From positions 1 through 14,006 of the forward strand of contig JAGVUS010000369.1 in NCBI GenBank assembly GCA_019136175.1: a stretch of DNA of 14,006 bases, given 5' to 3'. Below, piece by piece: positions 7,256 to 14,006 of this stretch (position 1 is the first letter of the stretch; every line of letters begins with the position of its first letter). Position numbers and translations under genes: made by a program. The DNA comes from Chloroflexota bacterium (GTDB lineage Bacteria; Chloroflexota; Anaerolineae; Anaerolineales; Anaerolineaceae). Below the pieces are notes generated by a model, which saw nothing but the letters and a program-made list of their open reading frames with translations, made no database searches and was not told the DNA's origin.

Positions 7256-8737
7256 TCATTCATTCCGCCGATAATTGGGCGCTTCCCGGGTGATGACCAC
7301 ATCATGCGGGTGGCTTTCGATCAAACCGGCATTGGTGATGCGGGTCAGTTTTGCGCGCTCCTGCAAATCCTTGAGGGAGACAGCCCCGGCATATCCCATG
7401 CCGGATCGCAAACCACCCACCAGTTGATAAACATAATCCGCCAGCCCGCCTTTGAAAGGCACCATTCCTTCCACGCCTTCCGGCACCAGTTTACCGCCTT
7501 TGGATTGCCCGGTACCATACCGATCCTTCCCGTACCCCTGCATGGCGCCAATACTGCCCATGCCGCGGTATTGCTTGTACTGCCTGCCCTCATACACAAT
7601 TACATCACCGGGGGCTTCATCCAAACCAGCCAGTAAACTGCCCAACATCACCAGGTCCGCTCCGGCAACAATTGCCTTGACGATATCGCCACTGTACTTG
7701 ACGCCGCCATCCGCCACAATGGTTGCGCCATGCCTGTGTGCAGCCCGGGCGCAGGCATAAATAGCGGATAACTGGGGCATGCCGGATCCAGCAACCACCC
7801 GGGTTGTGCAGATCGATCCTGCCCCCACCCCCACCTTGATGACATCTGCACCGGCTTTAAGAAGGGCTTCCGTTCCTTCTTCTGTGACAACATTCCCGGC
7901 GATTACGGGTAAATCATGCCAGTGATGCTTGATGCGCTGGATTGCCCGGATCACCCCGGCAGAGTGTCCGTGTGCCGTGTCCACAGCCACGATATCCAAC
8001 CCCCGGGCAACCATCAATTCCAACCGCTCTTCCAGGTCCGGTCCCACCCCCACTGCCGCCCCCACCAGCAGTCTACCGCGGGAATCCACGGCTGCATTTG
8101 GATACTCAATCTTCTTCTGAATATCCTTGACTGTAATCAAGCCAGTCAGGTGACCTTCCTCATCCACCAGCAGGAGCTTCTCAATCCGGTGCTGTTGCAG
8201 GATTGCTTTGGCTTCGTCCAACGAAGTGTGGGTCGGTGCAGTGACCAGGTTTTCATGCGTCATGAACTCGCTGACCGGGCGGGAATGGTCGTCGGGACCG
8301 CAAAAGCGGATATCGCGGTTGGTCAGAATGCCAACCAGCTTGTGCGTCCATGGATCCACGATGGGAACACCGCTGATGTGAAACTGCCTCATAATTGTTT
8401 CCGCCTCACCCAGCGTGGCTGTTGGGGGCAGGGTAACCGGGTCTGAGATCATTCCCGATTCCGAACGTTTGACAATTTCCACCTCTTTTGCCTGGGCTTC
8501 GGGTGAGAGATTGCGGTGCAGGATGCCCAGCCCTCCCTGCCGCGCCAGGCTGATTGCCAGCCGCGCCTCAGTGACAGTATCCATGGCGGCGGATAGTAGA
8601 GGAATATTGAGGGTGATTCCATCGGTCAGTTGTGCCCGCACATCCACCTGCGATGGCAGAACTTCACTATACCCGGGCACCACCAGGACATCATCAAATG
8701 TCAGGGATTCTGAAGCAGAAAACAACTCCTCATTCAT
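7256..8737 (-). CDS. guaB: Inosine-5'-monophosphate dehydrogenase
   Basis: The enzyme oxidises IMP to XMP with NAD+, the committed step of GTP synthesis, in the cytoplasm. It has 493 residues from the chosen start, a normal length. The N-terminal TIM-barrel part shows LTFDDVLVVPGYS (12-24) and LLSAAMDTVTE. Two CBS domains follow at about 97-145 (MISDPVTLP... GILTNRDIRF) and 159-207 (MTHENLVTAP... LITVKDIQK), which in this family bind regulatory purine nucleotides. The barrel resumes with the VGAAVG and AVDTAHGHS motifs and the catalytic loop GSICTTR, where Cys310 makes the covalent intermediate. The flap contains GYGKDRYGTG (401-410), with the conserved Arg-Tyr pair at 406-407. I prefer the ATG at 8737 because GGAGG sits six bases before it; the ATG at 8758 would put that site inside the coding region. 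It lies 22 bases after the metalloprotease gene on the same strand. Confidence 0.98.
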   Translation of the reverse strand: MNEELFSASESLTFDDVLVVPGYSEVLPSQVDVRAQLTDGITLNIPLLSAAMDTVTEARLAISLARQGGLGILHRNLSPEAQAKEVEIVKRSESGMISDPVTLPPTATLGEAETIMRQFHISGVPIVDPWTHKLVGILTNRDIRFCGPDDHSRPVSEFMTHENLVTAPTHTSLDEAKAILQQHRIEKLLLVDEEGHLTGLITVKDIQKKIEYPNAAVDSRGRLLVGAAVGVGPDLEERLELMVARGLDIVAVDTAHGHSAGVIRAIQRIKHHWHDLPVIAGNVVTEEGTEALLKAGADVIKVGVGAGSICTTRVVAGSGMPQLSAIYACARAAHRHGATIVADGGVKYSGDIVKAIVAGADLVMLGSLLAGLDEAPGDVIVYEGRQYKQYRGMGSIGAMQGYGKDRYGTGQSKGGKLVPEGVEGMVPFKGGLADYVYQLVGGLRSGMGYAGAVSLKDLQERAKLTRITNAGLIESHPHDVVITREAPNYRRNE

Positions 8738-8743
8738 CTCTCG

Positions 8744-8748
8744 CCTCC
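8744..8748 (-). promoter_or_regulatory. Shine-Dalgarno site that sets the guaB start
   Basis: Minus-strand GGAGG lies six bases before the ATG at 8737. The frame remains open to an earlier ATG at 8758 (MFLWRREM...), but that start has no ribosome site of its own and would make this one coding, so 8737 is chosen. Confidence 0.8.
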
Positions 8749-8759
8749 ATAAAAACAAA

Positions 8760-10799
8760 TTACCGCACCATCCGATAACTGTATCCGGCTTCCTGCCGGG
8801 TGAAGCGGGTTGTGCCGCTGACTACAAGCACCACCTTGTCAATACTTCCACCAATGCTGACAGGAACCGTCACAGATTGGGTCTCATCCAAGACCAGGGT
8901 TTCAACCACCGTGTCTGTACCCATCCGAATGAGTGAAACCCGGAACGTTTGGGGCAGCTGATTTTGAATCCGTACGAAACCTTCCGCCAGCCAGCCGCCA
9001 TCATCACCCTCAAAGTCCGTGGAATACCCGATGGCTGGTATGGACATATCATCCAGCAGCAAACCCTCTCCATTCACTGCCGCGTCGGTCACGTAATCAA
9101 ACCGCAGCCATACCTTCTGACCGGCAAAATTGGACAGGTTGACTTCTTCCTTTCTCCAACCATTGGTGGAGCCGTTGTATCCGCAGCCATAGCTGTTTCC
9201 GGAAGGATCCTCTGCTGTACAGGACGGGGTGGGAATGATTTGCCAGGTCTCACCATCCGTAGAGGCGTCCAGGTACAGGTAATCATAGTCATCTTCCAGG
9301 TCATACCAGGTCCAGTAGGTAAAGGTAATTGGACCGGTAATGTTGGTAAAATCAAACTCCCGGGTCAGGCGCATATTGGATTCATCGCCCTTATTTGACC
9401 AGAAGGCATAATCGCCGGAATGGGCATCCGGTTTCAACACACCAACCGTGGTTTGCCCGGAAAATTCCAGTTGATACTCACCTTCGCAGGTAATTTCAAT
9501 ATAATCCACCCCATATTGTTTCACGTTCCGGTTCTGCCAATTGCCGGAACAGTCATTCAACGTTTCCGTTTTCCTTGTTTGTGGTGCAGAACGGTAATTG
9601 GAATAATCATACCGACCATCCATCACACTGCCATCCTGCAGGAAGTTGGCGATCACCCAGTCCCCAAATACATCATCCGCTCTGACAGCCTGTGCCGTTA
9701 CGCCATCCTTAATGTTCATGCCTTGGAGTACGGTATCAATGCTGTCCATGCCATTATCCGGGTGGGCGACCACAGCCTTGGTCGCATCCTCTCCAAACCG
9801 GTCGAGGAAATAGGTTGTAAATAACAACCCGGCGCCATAGTGCGGCGTGGTGGCATCGGGATCATCCGGCCAATCCGTCAATTGCAGGTCGGGGTTCATG
9901 GCATAAATGCCATCAAAACCACCGGGATCGAAATCATTCAACAGGCTGGAAAGCTCTGAAAATCCTTCATTCAGCCAGGATTCTTCGTTTCGATCCGTGT
10001 ACCAGTGAATCATGTGTTGAAATTCATGGGCAAGGACACCATAGGTAAACTCATCCCCCAGGTCAATGTTATCTGCATTTAATAAAAACATCTCATGGGC
10101 ATTGGAATAATCATGCGCCAGCGGGTGCAATTCATCCGCCGAGGAAAAATACCCCGCCAGATTAAAGCCAAGGTTCCCCGCCAGCAGGATATACAAGTGG
10201 GGGTCATTATCCACACCTGGCGACCATTCGCTGCCGAAAAATTCACGGTTGGTCGGGTAAATCTGGTTCTCAAAGGCATCCCCCAACCGCTGCAACTCAC
10301 GGGCGTCAAATAAAACGCCGTCTTCAATCCAGAAATAAGCATGATCCGTTACATATTCCAGGTTGGCAGTGATCTGAAAATTTTCATTGGTGTCCACATT
10401 GGATACCCAGAACATGCGCTGGTCTCCAAGGCGGGGAAAATTCGTTTCAAAGGTTAATGGGATATCCTGGATCCCCAACAGGCGCTCCGCCAGGTCGCGC
10501 GGATCATTTACGGGAACCGTGGCATTCTTTAAAGTTTCCAGCGTTTCGTATGCGGCGTCTGTTGCTGGCTCACGAGCTTCTTTGGGTTCCGGATCCATTG
10601 GAACCGCTGGGCTGGTGGGTGTGCTGAAGAATGGGAACGGAACAATCTCAGTTGACTCCAGCCAGGGAATGGGTTCATCTGTATTGGAAAAAACAAACCA
10701 CCCGGCAGCTCCGGCACCAACCACTACCACACAACAGCAGAGAAGCCCAATCACAAGCACCACAATCAGCGCAATGACCCAGCCTTTGTTTTGTCCCAT
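8760..10799 (-). CDS. Membrane-anchored zinc metalloprotease related to immune inhibitor A / M30-type peptidases
   Basis: The gene encodes 679 residues. A single hydrophobic helix at about 7-37 carries three consecutive Cys (21-23) and acts as an uncleaved anchor; it is not a good lipobox. A Pro/Glu/Ser-rich linker (about 40-80) follows. The catalytic site is HEFQH (His258, Glu259, His262), then WLNEGFSE with Glu278 as likely third zinc ligand, giving HEXXH-x15-E. The sequence around it resembles M30 (hyicolysin-like) and M6-like peptidases. Residues about 455-590 form a beta-rich MAM-like domain of the kind found in immune inhibitor A (SGDYAFWSNKGDESNMRL... YTYWTWYD-like ... LLLDDMSIPAIGYSTDFE), followed by a beta-rich C-terminal domain. 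The substrate is unknown; location is the outer face of the membrane. The start at 10799 is preferred to 10817 because AAGGAG sits six bases upstream of it. Confidence 0.9.
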   Translation of the reverse strand: MGQNKGWVIALIVVLVIGLLCCCVVVVGAGAAGWFVFSNTDEPIPWLESTEIVPFPFFSTPTSPAVPMDPEPKEAREPATDAAYETLETLKNATVPVNDPRDLAERLLGIQDIPLTFETNFPRLGDQRMFWVSNVDTNENFQITANLEYVTDHAYFWIEDGVLFDARELQRLGDAFENQIYPTNREFFGSEWSPGVDNDPHLYILLAGNLGFNLAGYFSSADELHPLAHDYSNAHEMFLLNADNIDLGDEFTYGVLAHEFQHMIHWYTDRNEESWLNEGFSELSSLLNDFDPGGFDGIYAMNPDLQLTDWPDDPDATTPHYGAGLLFTTYFLDRFGEDATKAVVAHPDNGMDSIDTVLQGMNIKDGVTAQAVRADDVFGDWVIANFLQDGSVMDGRYDYSNYRSAPQTRKTETLNDCSGNWQNRNVKQYGVDYIEITCEGEYQLEFSGQTTVGVLKPDAHSGDYAFWSNKGDESNMRLTREFDFTNITGPITFTYWTWYDLEDDYDYLYLDASTDGETWQIIPTPSCTAEDPSGNSYGCGYNGSTNGWRKEEVNLSNFAGQKVWLRFDYVTDAAVNGEGLLLDDMSIPAIGYSTDFEGDDGGWLAEGFVRIQNQLPQTFRVSLIRMGTDTVVETLVLDETQSVTVPVSIGGSIDKVVLVVSGTTRFTRQEAGYSYRMVR

Positions 10800-10805
10800 G
10801 ATATT

Positions 10806-10811
10806 CTCCTT
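10806..10811 (-). promoter_or_regulatory. Shine-Dalgarno site that sets the metalloprotease start
   Basis: Minus-strand AAGGAG lies six bases before the ATG at 10799 (MGQNKGW). An in-frame ATG at 10817 (MHKENIM) would make this site coding and adds polar residues before the membrane anchor, so the later start is preferred. Confidence 0.75.
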
Positions 10812-10837
10812 GTGCATTTTTCACAGTAATACTTGCG

Positions 10838-10859
10838 ATTATAACCGAATCAACCCGGC
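10838..10859 (-). promoter_or_regulatory. Promoter-like element upstream of the metalloprotease
   Basis: A perfect minus-strand TATAAT (10838-10843) lies about 40 bases before the ATG, preceded by TTGATTCGG and a GCCGG block (10855-10859). No good -35 is seen at 15-18 bases. The GCCGG block is one arm of a five-bp inverted repeat (CCGGC/GCCGG, 10855-10871) without a T tract. A similar arrangement occurs before the M24 peptidase. The gap 10800-10902 holds nothing else recognised. Confidence 0.4.
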
Positions 10860-10902
10860 GTTTTCTGCCGGATTTGACGATTCGATGGATCGCAATTCTT
10901 GA

Positions 10903-11535
10903 TTAGAAAAACGGATTGGTATCCTGCTCAACCCCAACCGAAGTTTCTTTGCCATGCCCACTGAAAATGCGGGTTTCAGGAGGAAGCGTGAACACCTGGT
11001 CAAGGATACTCTTTCGCAATTGCCGCCAGCTTCCACCAGGCAAATCTGTCCGACCCACCCCGCCCGCAAAAATGACATCCCCCACCAGGACTGACTGGGC
11101 GGCAGAACTGTAAAAAATGACATGACCGCGAGTATGACCAGGGGTGTGCCGGACCTCCAGGATCTCATTTCCCACAGAAAGTTGGTCAGCGTGGGCAAAT
11201 TGGATTGACGGTTGGGGACCAGGGCGATGGTGGAAACCAAACCCGGCTGCCCCTCCCCCTTGCAGGTAGAGATCCAAATCCGCCGGGTGCAAGCCAACAG
11301 GCAGTTTCCTGCCCAATGCGTTGAACAGTGCCGCAATGCCGGTCGTATGATCAAAATGCGCATGGGTAAGCCAGACAGCCTGGAGCATCCAGCCTTGCGC
11401 CTGTATTTGCGGAAGAATCCCCTGCACGCCCATTGCAGGATCCACAATGACAGCACTCCCCGTCTCGGCATCCGCCAGTAGATAGGTATTATTCTCCAAT
11501 GGACCAAGGACAAATGAGTGGATTTCCAGGCTCAT
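10903..11535 (-). CDS. MBL-fold hydrolase, glyoxalase II-like
   Basis: The gene encodes 210 residues, the usual length of short glyoxalase-II-like (YcbL-type) metallo-hydrolases. The metal-binding set is complete: THAHFDH (His58, His60, Asp62, His63), TPGHT (His134), VGDVIF (Asp153) and SGHG (His194). Enzymes of this class hydrolyse thioesters such as hydroxyacylglutathione or act on other small esters; lacking the long C-terminal substrate-binding region of classical glyoxalase II, the substrate cannot be named. There is no signal peptide, so it is cytoplasmic. Its ATG overlaps the stop of the MFS gene by four bases (minus strand ATGA), implying translational coupling, with GGAG four bases before the start. 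It is the last gene of the M24-MFS-MBL operon. Confidence 0.93.
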   Translation of the reverse strand: MSLEIHSFVLGPLENNTYLLADAETGSAVIVDPAMGVQGILPQIQAQGWMLQAVWLTHAHFDHTTGIAALFNALGRKLPVGLHPADLDLYLQGGGAAGFGFHHRPGPQPSIQFAHADQLSVGNEILEVRHTPGHTRGHVIFYSSAAQSVLVGDVIFAGGVGRTDLPGGSWRQLRKSILDQVFTLPPETRIFSGHGKETSVGVEQDTNPFF

Positions 11536-12680
11536 GAATCTCCAACCTTCCTGGTTGGTTTTTTTGAAAAAATGGCAGCAACGGCAACCAGGTTGATGAT
11601 CACCATGGCAAGCAATGCAAACAGTCCCACCTGGTACACCAGGCTGGGGGATCGGTCATATAGAAAACCGGCAATGGTTGGGGCAGCCACAATTGCCAGA
11701 CCGCTTGCCGTTTCCATCATACCAAATGCCAACCCGGTGTCCGACGGGTGAATCACCGATCGGGCAGTTGCCAGGAGCATGGTTCGTGTCAGGCGGTAAC
11801 CGCTCAGTAGAAAATAACCCAGCCCATACATCCAGAATTCAGTACCCTGCCAGATTAACAGGACAAACAGGATCATCAGGGGCTGCCCAACGAGGAATCC
11901 AATTCCGGGTTTCAGATTTCCAAGAAGCAGAAATCCGATCACATTCCCTACGCTGGCAATTGAACCCAGCCAGCCCACCTGCTGTACCGTCAATGAGTGG
12001 ATATTCTTTAGATAATTGGGGGTTAATGGCTGGGGCATGTACATGATCAGTACGGTCAGAAAAGCCAGCCCTGCCAACACCAAAAAGCGGTTGTTCTTGA
12101 AAAGATTACCCCTGGCGTGAATTTCCTCATGGGGTTCCACATCCGCTGGTTTGATGAAAAATATCAACAGGGTCGATACCATGACCACGCCAAAGGAAAC
12201 CCAAAACACGTTGCGCAACCCGGTCCTGCCAGCAATCCAACCGCCCAGCAAAGGACCGGAAACTGCCCCCAGGTTATAGGCTGCAGAAACAAGCGTCAAA
12301 GCCCTGCCGGCACTCAGCCTTCCCCGCACCCGGGTGATGTAGGAATTCATCGGGGCAATGGCAAACCCGCTTAATCCATAGGTGATCACACCCACCACAA
12401 ACATGCTCAACGTATTGGCGGATGCCATGAAAAAGATCGCAATGGTACCCAGGATCCAGGAAGCCCACATCATTGGACGAGGACCAAACCGGTCAGACAA
12501 ATACCCGGCAGGCAACTGGGCAATCATGATGGCAATCCCCGCCGCGCCCAGGATCGACCCAATCATCACCGGATCGGCACCCCACTCCTCCAAATAAATT
12601 GGTTGAAAAATAAAAAACAAACCCTCGCCCAATCCCCAGGCGAACAAGGAGGCTGCAACAATGGGCAGGTTTCGATTCAT
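11532..12680 (-). CDS. Major facilitator superfamily transporter
   Basis: The gene encodes 382 residues with about 12 hydrophobic helices, the standard MFS size. Motif A after helix 2 is clear: GYLSDRFGPRP (59-69), with Asp63 and Arg64. A charged central loop at about 178-196 (PADVEPHEEIHARGN) separates the two six-helix halves, and the basic C-terminus ends KKPTRKVGDS. The broad type resembles multidrug or metabolite exporters; no substrate can be assigned. It begins 11 bases after the M24 peptidase stop and no Shine-Dalgarno is visible, so its translation probably depends on ribosomes arriving from that gene. It overlaps the MBL hydrolase by four bases. With a proline peptidase upstream, a peptide or amino-acid substrate is conceivable, but this is only context. 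Confidence 0.93.
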   Translation of the reverse strand: MNRNLPIVAASLFAWGLGEGLFFIFQPIYLEEWGADPVMIGSILGAAGIAIMIAQLPAGYLSDRFGPRPMMWASWILGTIAIFFMASANTLSMFVVGVITYGLSGFAIAPMNSYITRVRGRLSAGRALTLVSAAYNLGAVSGPLLGGWIAGRTGLRNVFWVSFGVVMVSTLLIFFIKPADVEPHEEIHARGNLFKNNRFLVLAGLAFLTVLIMYMPQPLTPNYLKNIHSLTVQQVGWLGSIASVGNVIGFLLLGNLKPGIGFLVGQPLMILFVLLIWQGTEFWMYGLGYFLLSGYRLTRTMLLATARSVIHPSDTGLAFGMMETASGLAIVAAPTIAGFLYDRSPSLVYQVGLFALLAMVIINLVAVAAIFSKKPTRKVGDS

Positions 12681-12691
12681 GGAAAATTCAA

Positions 12692-13798
12692 CTAACCAAT
12701 GGTCAGCAACTGGCGCGGCAGGCTGCTCAGGGTCTCGCTGCCATTTGCGGTGATGACCATGTTATCCTCAATCCGCACACCGCCCCTGTCCGGCAGATAG
12801 ATGCCGGGTTCAACGGTGTATGCCATTCCCTCAGCCAGGATGAGGGAATTCTCCCCAAAAATATACGGCGGCTCGTGCCCCTCCATGCCAATTCCATGAC
12901 CAGTACGGTGAATAAAAAATTCACCATATCCCGTGGATTCAATCACTGCGCGGCTCGCAGCATCCACCAGACCAGCAGGAATGCCAGGCATCCCAGCCAT
13001 CCGACCAGCTTCATTTGCTCTTTCCACAATGGCGGCTATCCGTTGAAATTCCTCCTGCACATCCCCCACCGCAAATGTACGGGTCAGATCGGAAATATAG
13101 CCCGCATGGGTGGCACCCCAATCAATAACCAGCAGGTCACCCGGTTGCAGTTTTCGATCTGTCGGCGAAGCATGGGGATTGGCACTGTTGGGACCGGATG
13201 CCACGATCGGGGCAAATGGGAATTCCCCATCCGAACCAGCGCGGAGCAATTGGAGGGTCAGTTCACCTGCCACTTCCCGTTCCGTCATCCCAATCCGCAC
13301 TTTTTGAATGGTTTCCAGCAACGCCTTTTGGGCAATCTCCACCGCAATCCGCATTGCATTGACTTCCTGCTCATCCTTTTGAATGCGCAAGGCACTCAGG
13401 ACATCCTCACCGCCCACCCACCGAGTACGCGGCGCTGCATCCCTGAGAAATTGTAATTCCAGGAATCTCAACCGGGTTGGTTCAACCCCCACGGTTTTGC
13501 CATCCAGACCGGCTGCCTTCACGCCCAATCGAAAAGCCTCCAGCCAGGATTCCGGGTTATCTCCATAAGGAAATGCCTGTACCGAAAAACGAGCCTGGCT
13601 GGTCTTTGCCATCTCCAACCGGGGAAGAATTAAAACCGGGTCGGCTGGCGGGGCAACCAGGAGCACCACCGGGCGTTCCATGAGGTGAAAACCAAGCCCT
13701 GTCAGATAGGACAGGGTTGGACCCGGATTGATAGCCAGGGCTTCCAATTGGTGGACTTTCATGAGTTCATATAATCGGTTCAGACGGTGAATGGTCAT
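12692..13798 (-). CDS. M24-family aminopeptidase P / Xaa-Pro peptidase
   Basis: The gene encodes 368 residues, typical of bacterial Xaa-Pro aminopeptidases or dipeptidases (PepP/PepQ types), which cut peptides next to proline in the cytoplasm. The N-terminal creatinase-like domain spans about 1-140; the pita-bread catalytic domain follows. All five dinuclear metal ligands are visible: Asp226 (VIDWGA), Asp237 (SDLTRTF), His301 (GHGIGMEGHE), Glu330 (VEPGIY) and Glu344 (GGVRIEDN). His208 (NPHASPT) and His308 match the usual extra active-site histidines. Dipeptidase and aminopeptidase activities cannot be told apart from sequence alone, so no symbol is given. The start at 13798 has GGAGG (13804-13808) five bases upstream. 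It is first in the operon with the MFS and MBL genes and is divergent from a lipoprotein gene. Confidence 0.95.
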   Translation of the reverse strand: MTIHRLNRLYELMKVHQLEALAINPGPTLSYLTGLGFHLMERPVVLLVAPPADPVLILPRLEMAKTSQARFSVQAFPYGDNPESWLEAFRLGVKAAGLDGKTVGVEPTRLRFLELQFLRDAAPRTRWVGGEDVLSALRIQKDEQEVNAMRIAVEIAQKALLETIQKVRIGMTEREVAGELTLQLLRAGSDGEFPFAPIVASGPNSANPHASPTDRKLQPGDLLVIDWGATHAGYISDLTRTFAVGDVQEEFQRIAAIVERANEAGRMAGMPGIPAGLVDAASRAVIESTGYGEFFIHRTGHGIGMEGHEPPYIFGENSLILAEGMAYTVEPGIYLPDRGGVRIEDNMVITANGSETLSSLPRQLLTIG

Positions 13799-13817
13799 GC
13801 TTTCCTCCAGATGGAAT

Positions 13818-13845
13818 GATTATAATCGAACTATCCGGCAGTAAA
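13818..13845 (-). promoter_or_regulatory. Promoter region of the M24 operon with a palindromic -10 box
   Basis: The ten-base perfect palindrome GATTATAATC (13818-13827) contains TATAAT on both strands. On the minus strand the hexamer (13819-13824) is 20 bases before the M24 start; the best -35 is a weak TTTACT (13840-13845) at a short 15-base spacing. On the + strand TATAAT at 13821-13826 could serve the lipoprotein, with no clear -35. The remainder of the divergent gap 13799-13916 shows nothing else I can name. Confidence 0.4.
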
Positions 13846-13916
13846 ATTATTGGAACTCCCGTGAGTTGAAAATCGTCATGAAAATAATCCAAATCCTGCC
13901 AAATACAGGTCGAAAA

Positions 13917-14006
13917 ATGAAGAAATATTTTTATCTCCCCGTCTCAACCATTCTGATCCTTGGGTCAGTTCTTCTTGGAGGCTGTGAACTACCCATCCTT
14001 GGTCCA
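13917..14006 (+). CDS. Lipoprotein, N-terminal part only
   Basis: The window ends after 30 codons. They form a clear lipoprotein signal peptide: basic start MKKY, hydrophobic core at about 5-19 and lipobox LGGC with Leu20 at -3 and Cys23, followed by ELPILGP. The mature protein would be lipid-anchored outside the membrane; its function lies beyond the window. An in-frame ATG at 13878 would add 13 residues (MKIIQILPNTGRK); I prefer 13917 because it gives a normal-length signal, but neither start has a strong ribosome site (CAGG about nine bases before 13917). The gene is divergent from the M24 operon. Confidence 0.75.
   Translation, partial: MKKYFYLPVSTILILGSVLLGGCELPILGP

Noticed and set aside
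10855..10871. CCGGC/GCCGG hairpin after the MBL gene, considered as a terminator
   Set aside because: The stem is five pairs and the following bases on the minus strand (GTTGATTCGG) are not T-rich; it may instead be part of the promoter region.
10839..11513. Open frame of 224 codons on the minus strand overlapping the MBL hydrolase
   Set aside because: It is a shifted-frame shadow of a gene with all its catalytic motifs, and its own translation is Arg/Trp/Cys-rich without domain features.
1..14006. Defence system, CRISPR array, transposon, prophage or biosynthetic cluster
   Set aside because: No repeats with spacers, no transposase, integrase, nuclease or assembly-line genes were seen; the content is housekeeping and envelope genes.

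Overview
The window looks like ordinary chromosomal DNA from an uncultured or little-studied member of the Chloroflexota, most likely class Anaerolineae. That placement is an inference from the gene content (secreted immune-inhibitor-A-like metalloprotease, SH3-domain lipoprotein, TgpA-like transglutaminase, small YtxH-type proteins, a characteristic PfkB-family kinase) and from medium GC; no rRNA or marker gene here settles it. There are 12 protein genes plus one broken gene, packed tightly. I see no tRNA, rRNA, CRISPR array, insertion sequence or prophage gene. The longest stretches without a gene are only about 100 to 120 bases.

Layout. Bases 2-2316 (+ strand): the 3' end of a malic enzyme gene, a two-helix membrane protein, a small YtxH-like protein, and a PfkB-family sugar or nucleoside kinase that is broken near its start by a frame change. 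Bases 2321-5965 (- strand): an SH3-domain lipoprotein preceded by a large membrane-bound TgpA-like transglutaminase. Bases 6017-7255 (+): a PAP2 phosphatase and a second YtxH protein, transcribed away from the transglutaminase. Bases 7256-13798 (-), read right to left: an M24 proline peptidase, an MFS transporter and an MBL-fold hydrolase in a tight operon, then a membrane-anchored metalloprotease and guaB (IMP dehydrogenase). Bases 13917-14006 (+): the first 30 residues of another lipoprotein, cut by the window edge.

How the genes fit together. M24 peptidase, MFS transporter and MBL hydrolase (spacings of 11 bases and a 4-base overlap) are almost certainly one transcript. The metalloprotease has its own promoter-like TATAAT, and guaB follows it by 22 bases. 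Several products act at the membrane or outside the cell (transglutaminase, PAP2, two lipoproteins, metalloprotease, MFS), which suggests a cell-envelope theme, but nothing ties them into one pathway.

I found no convincing undescribed system. The observations most worth checking are the kinase, whose sequence fits a deletion between short direct repeats; two genes with no Shine-Dalgarno but a -10-like hexamer placed as expected for leaderless mRNAs; a similar promoter-region element ahead of the M24 operon and the metalloprotease; and Glu in place of the usual Asp in the transglutaminase triad.
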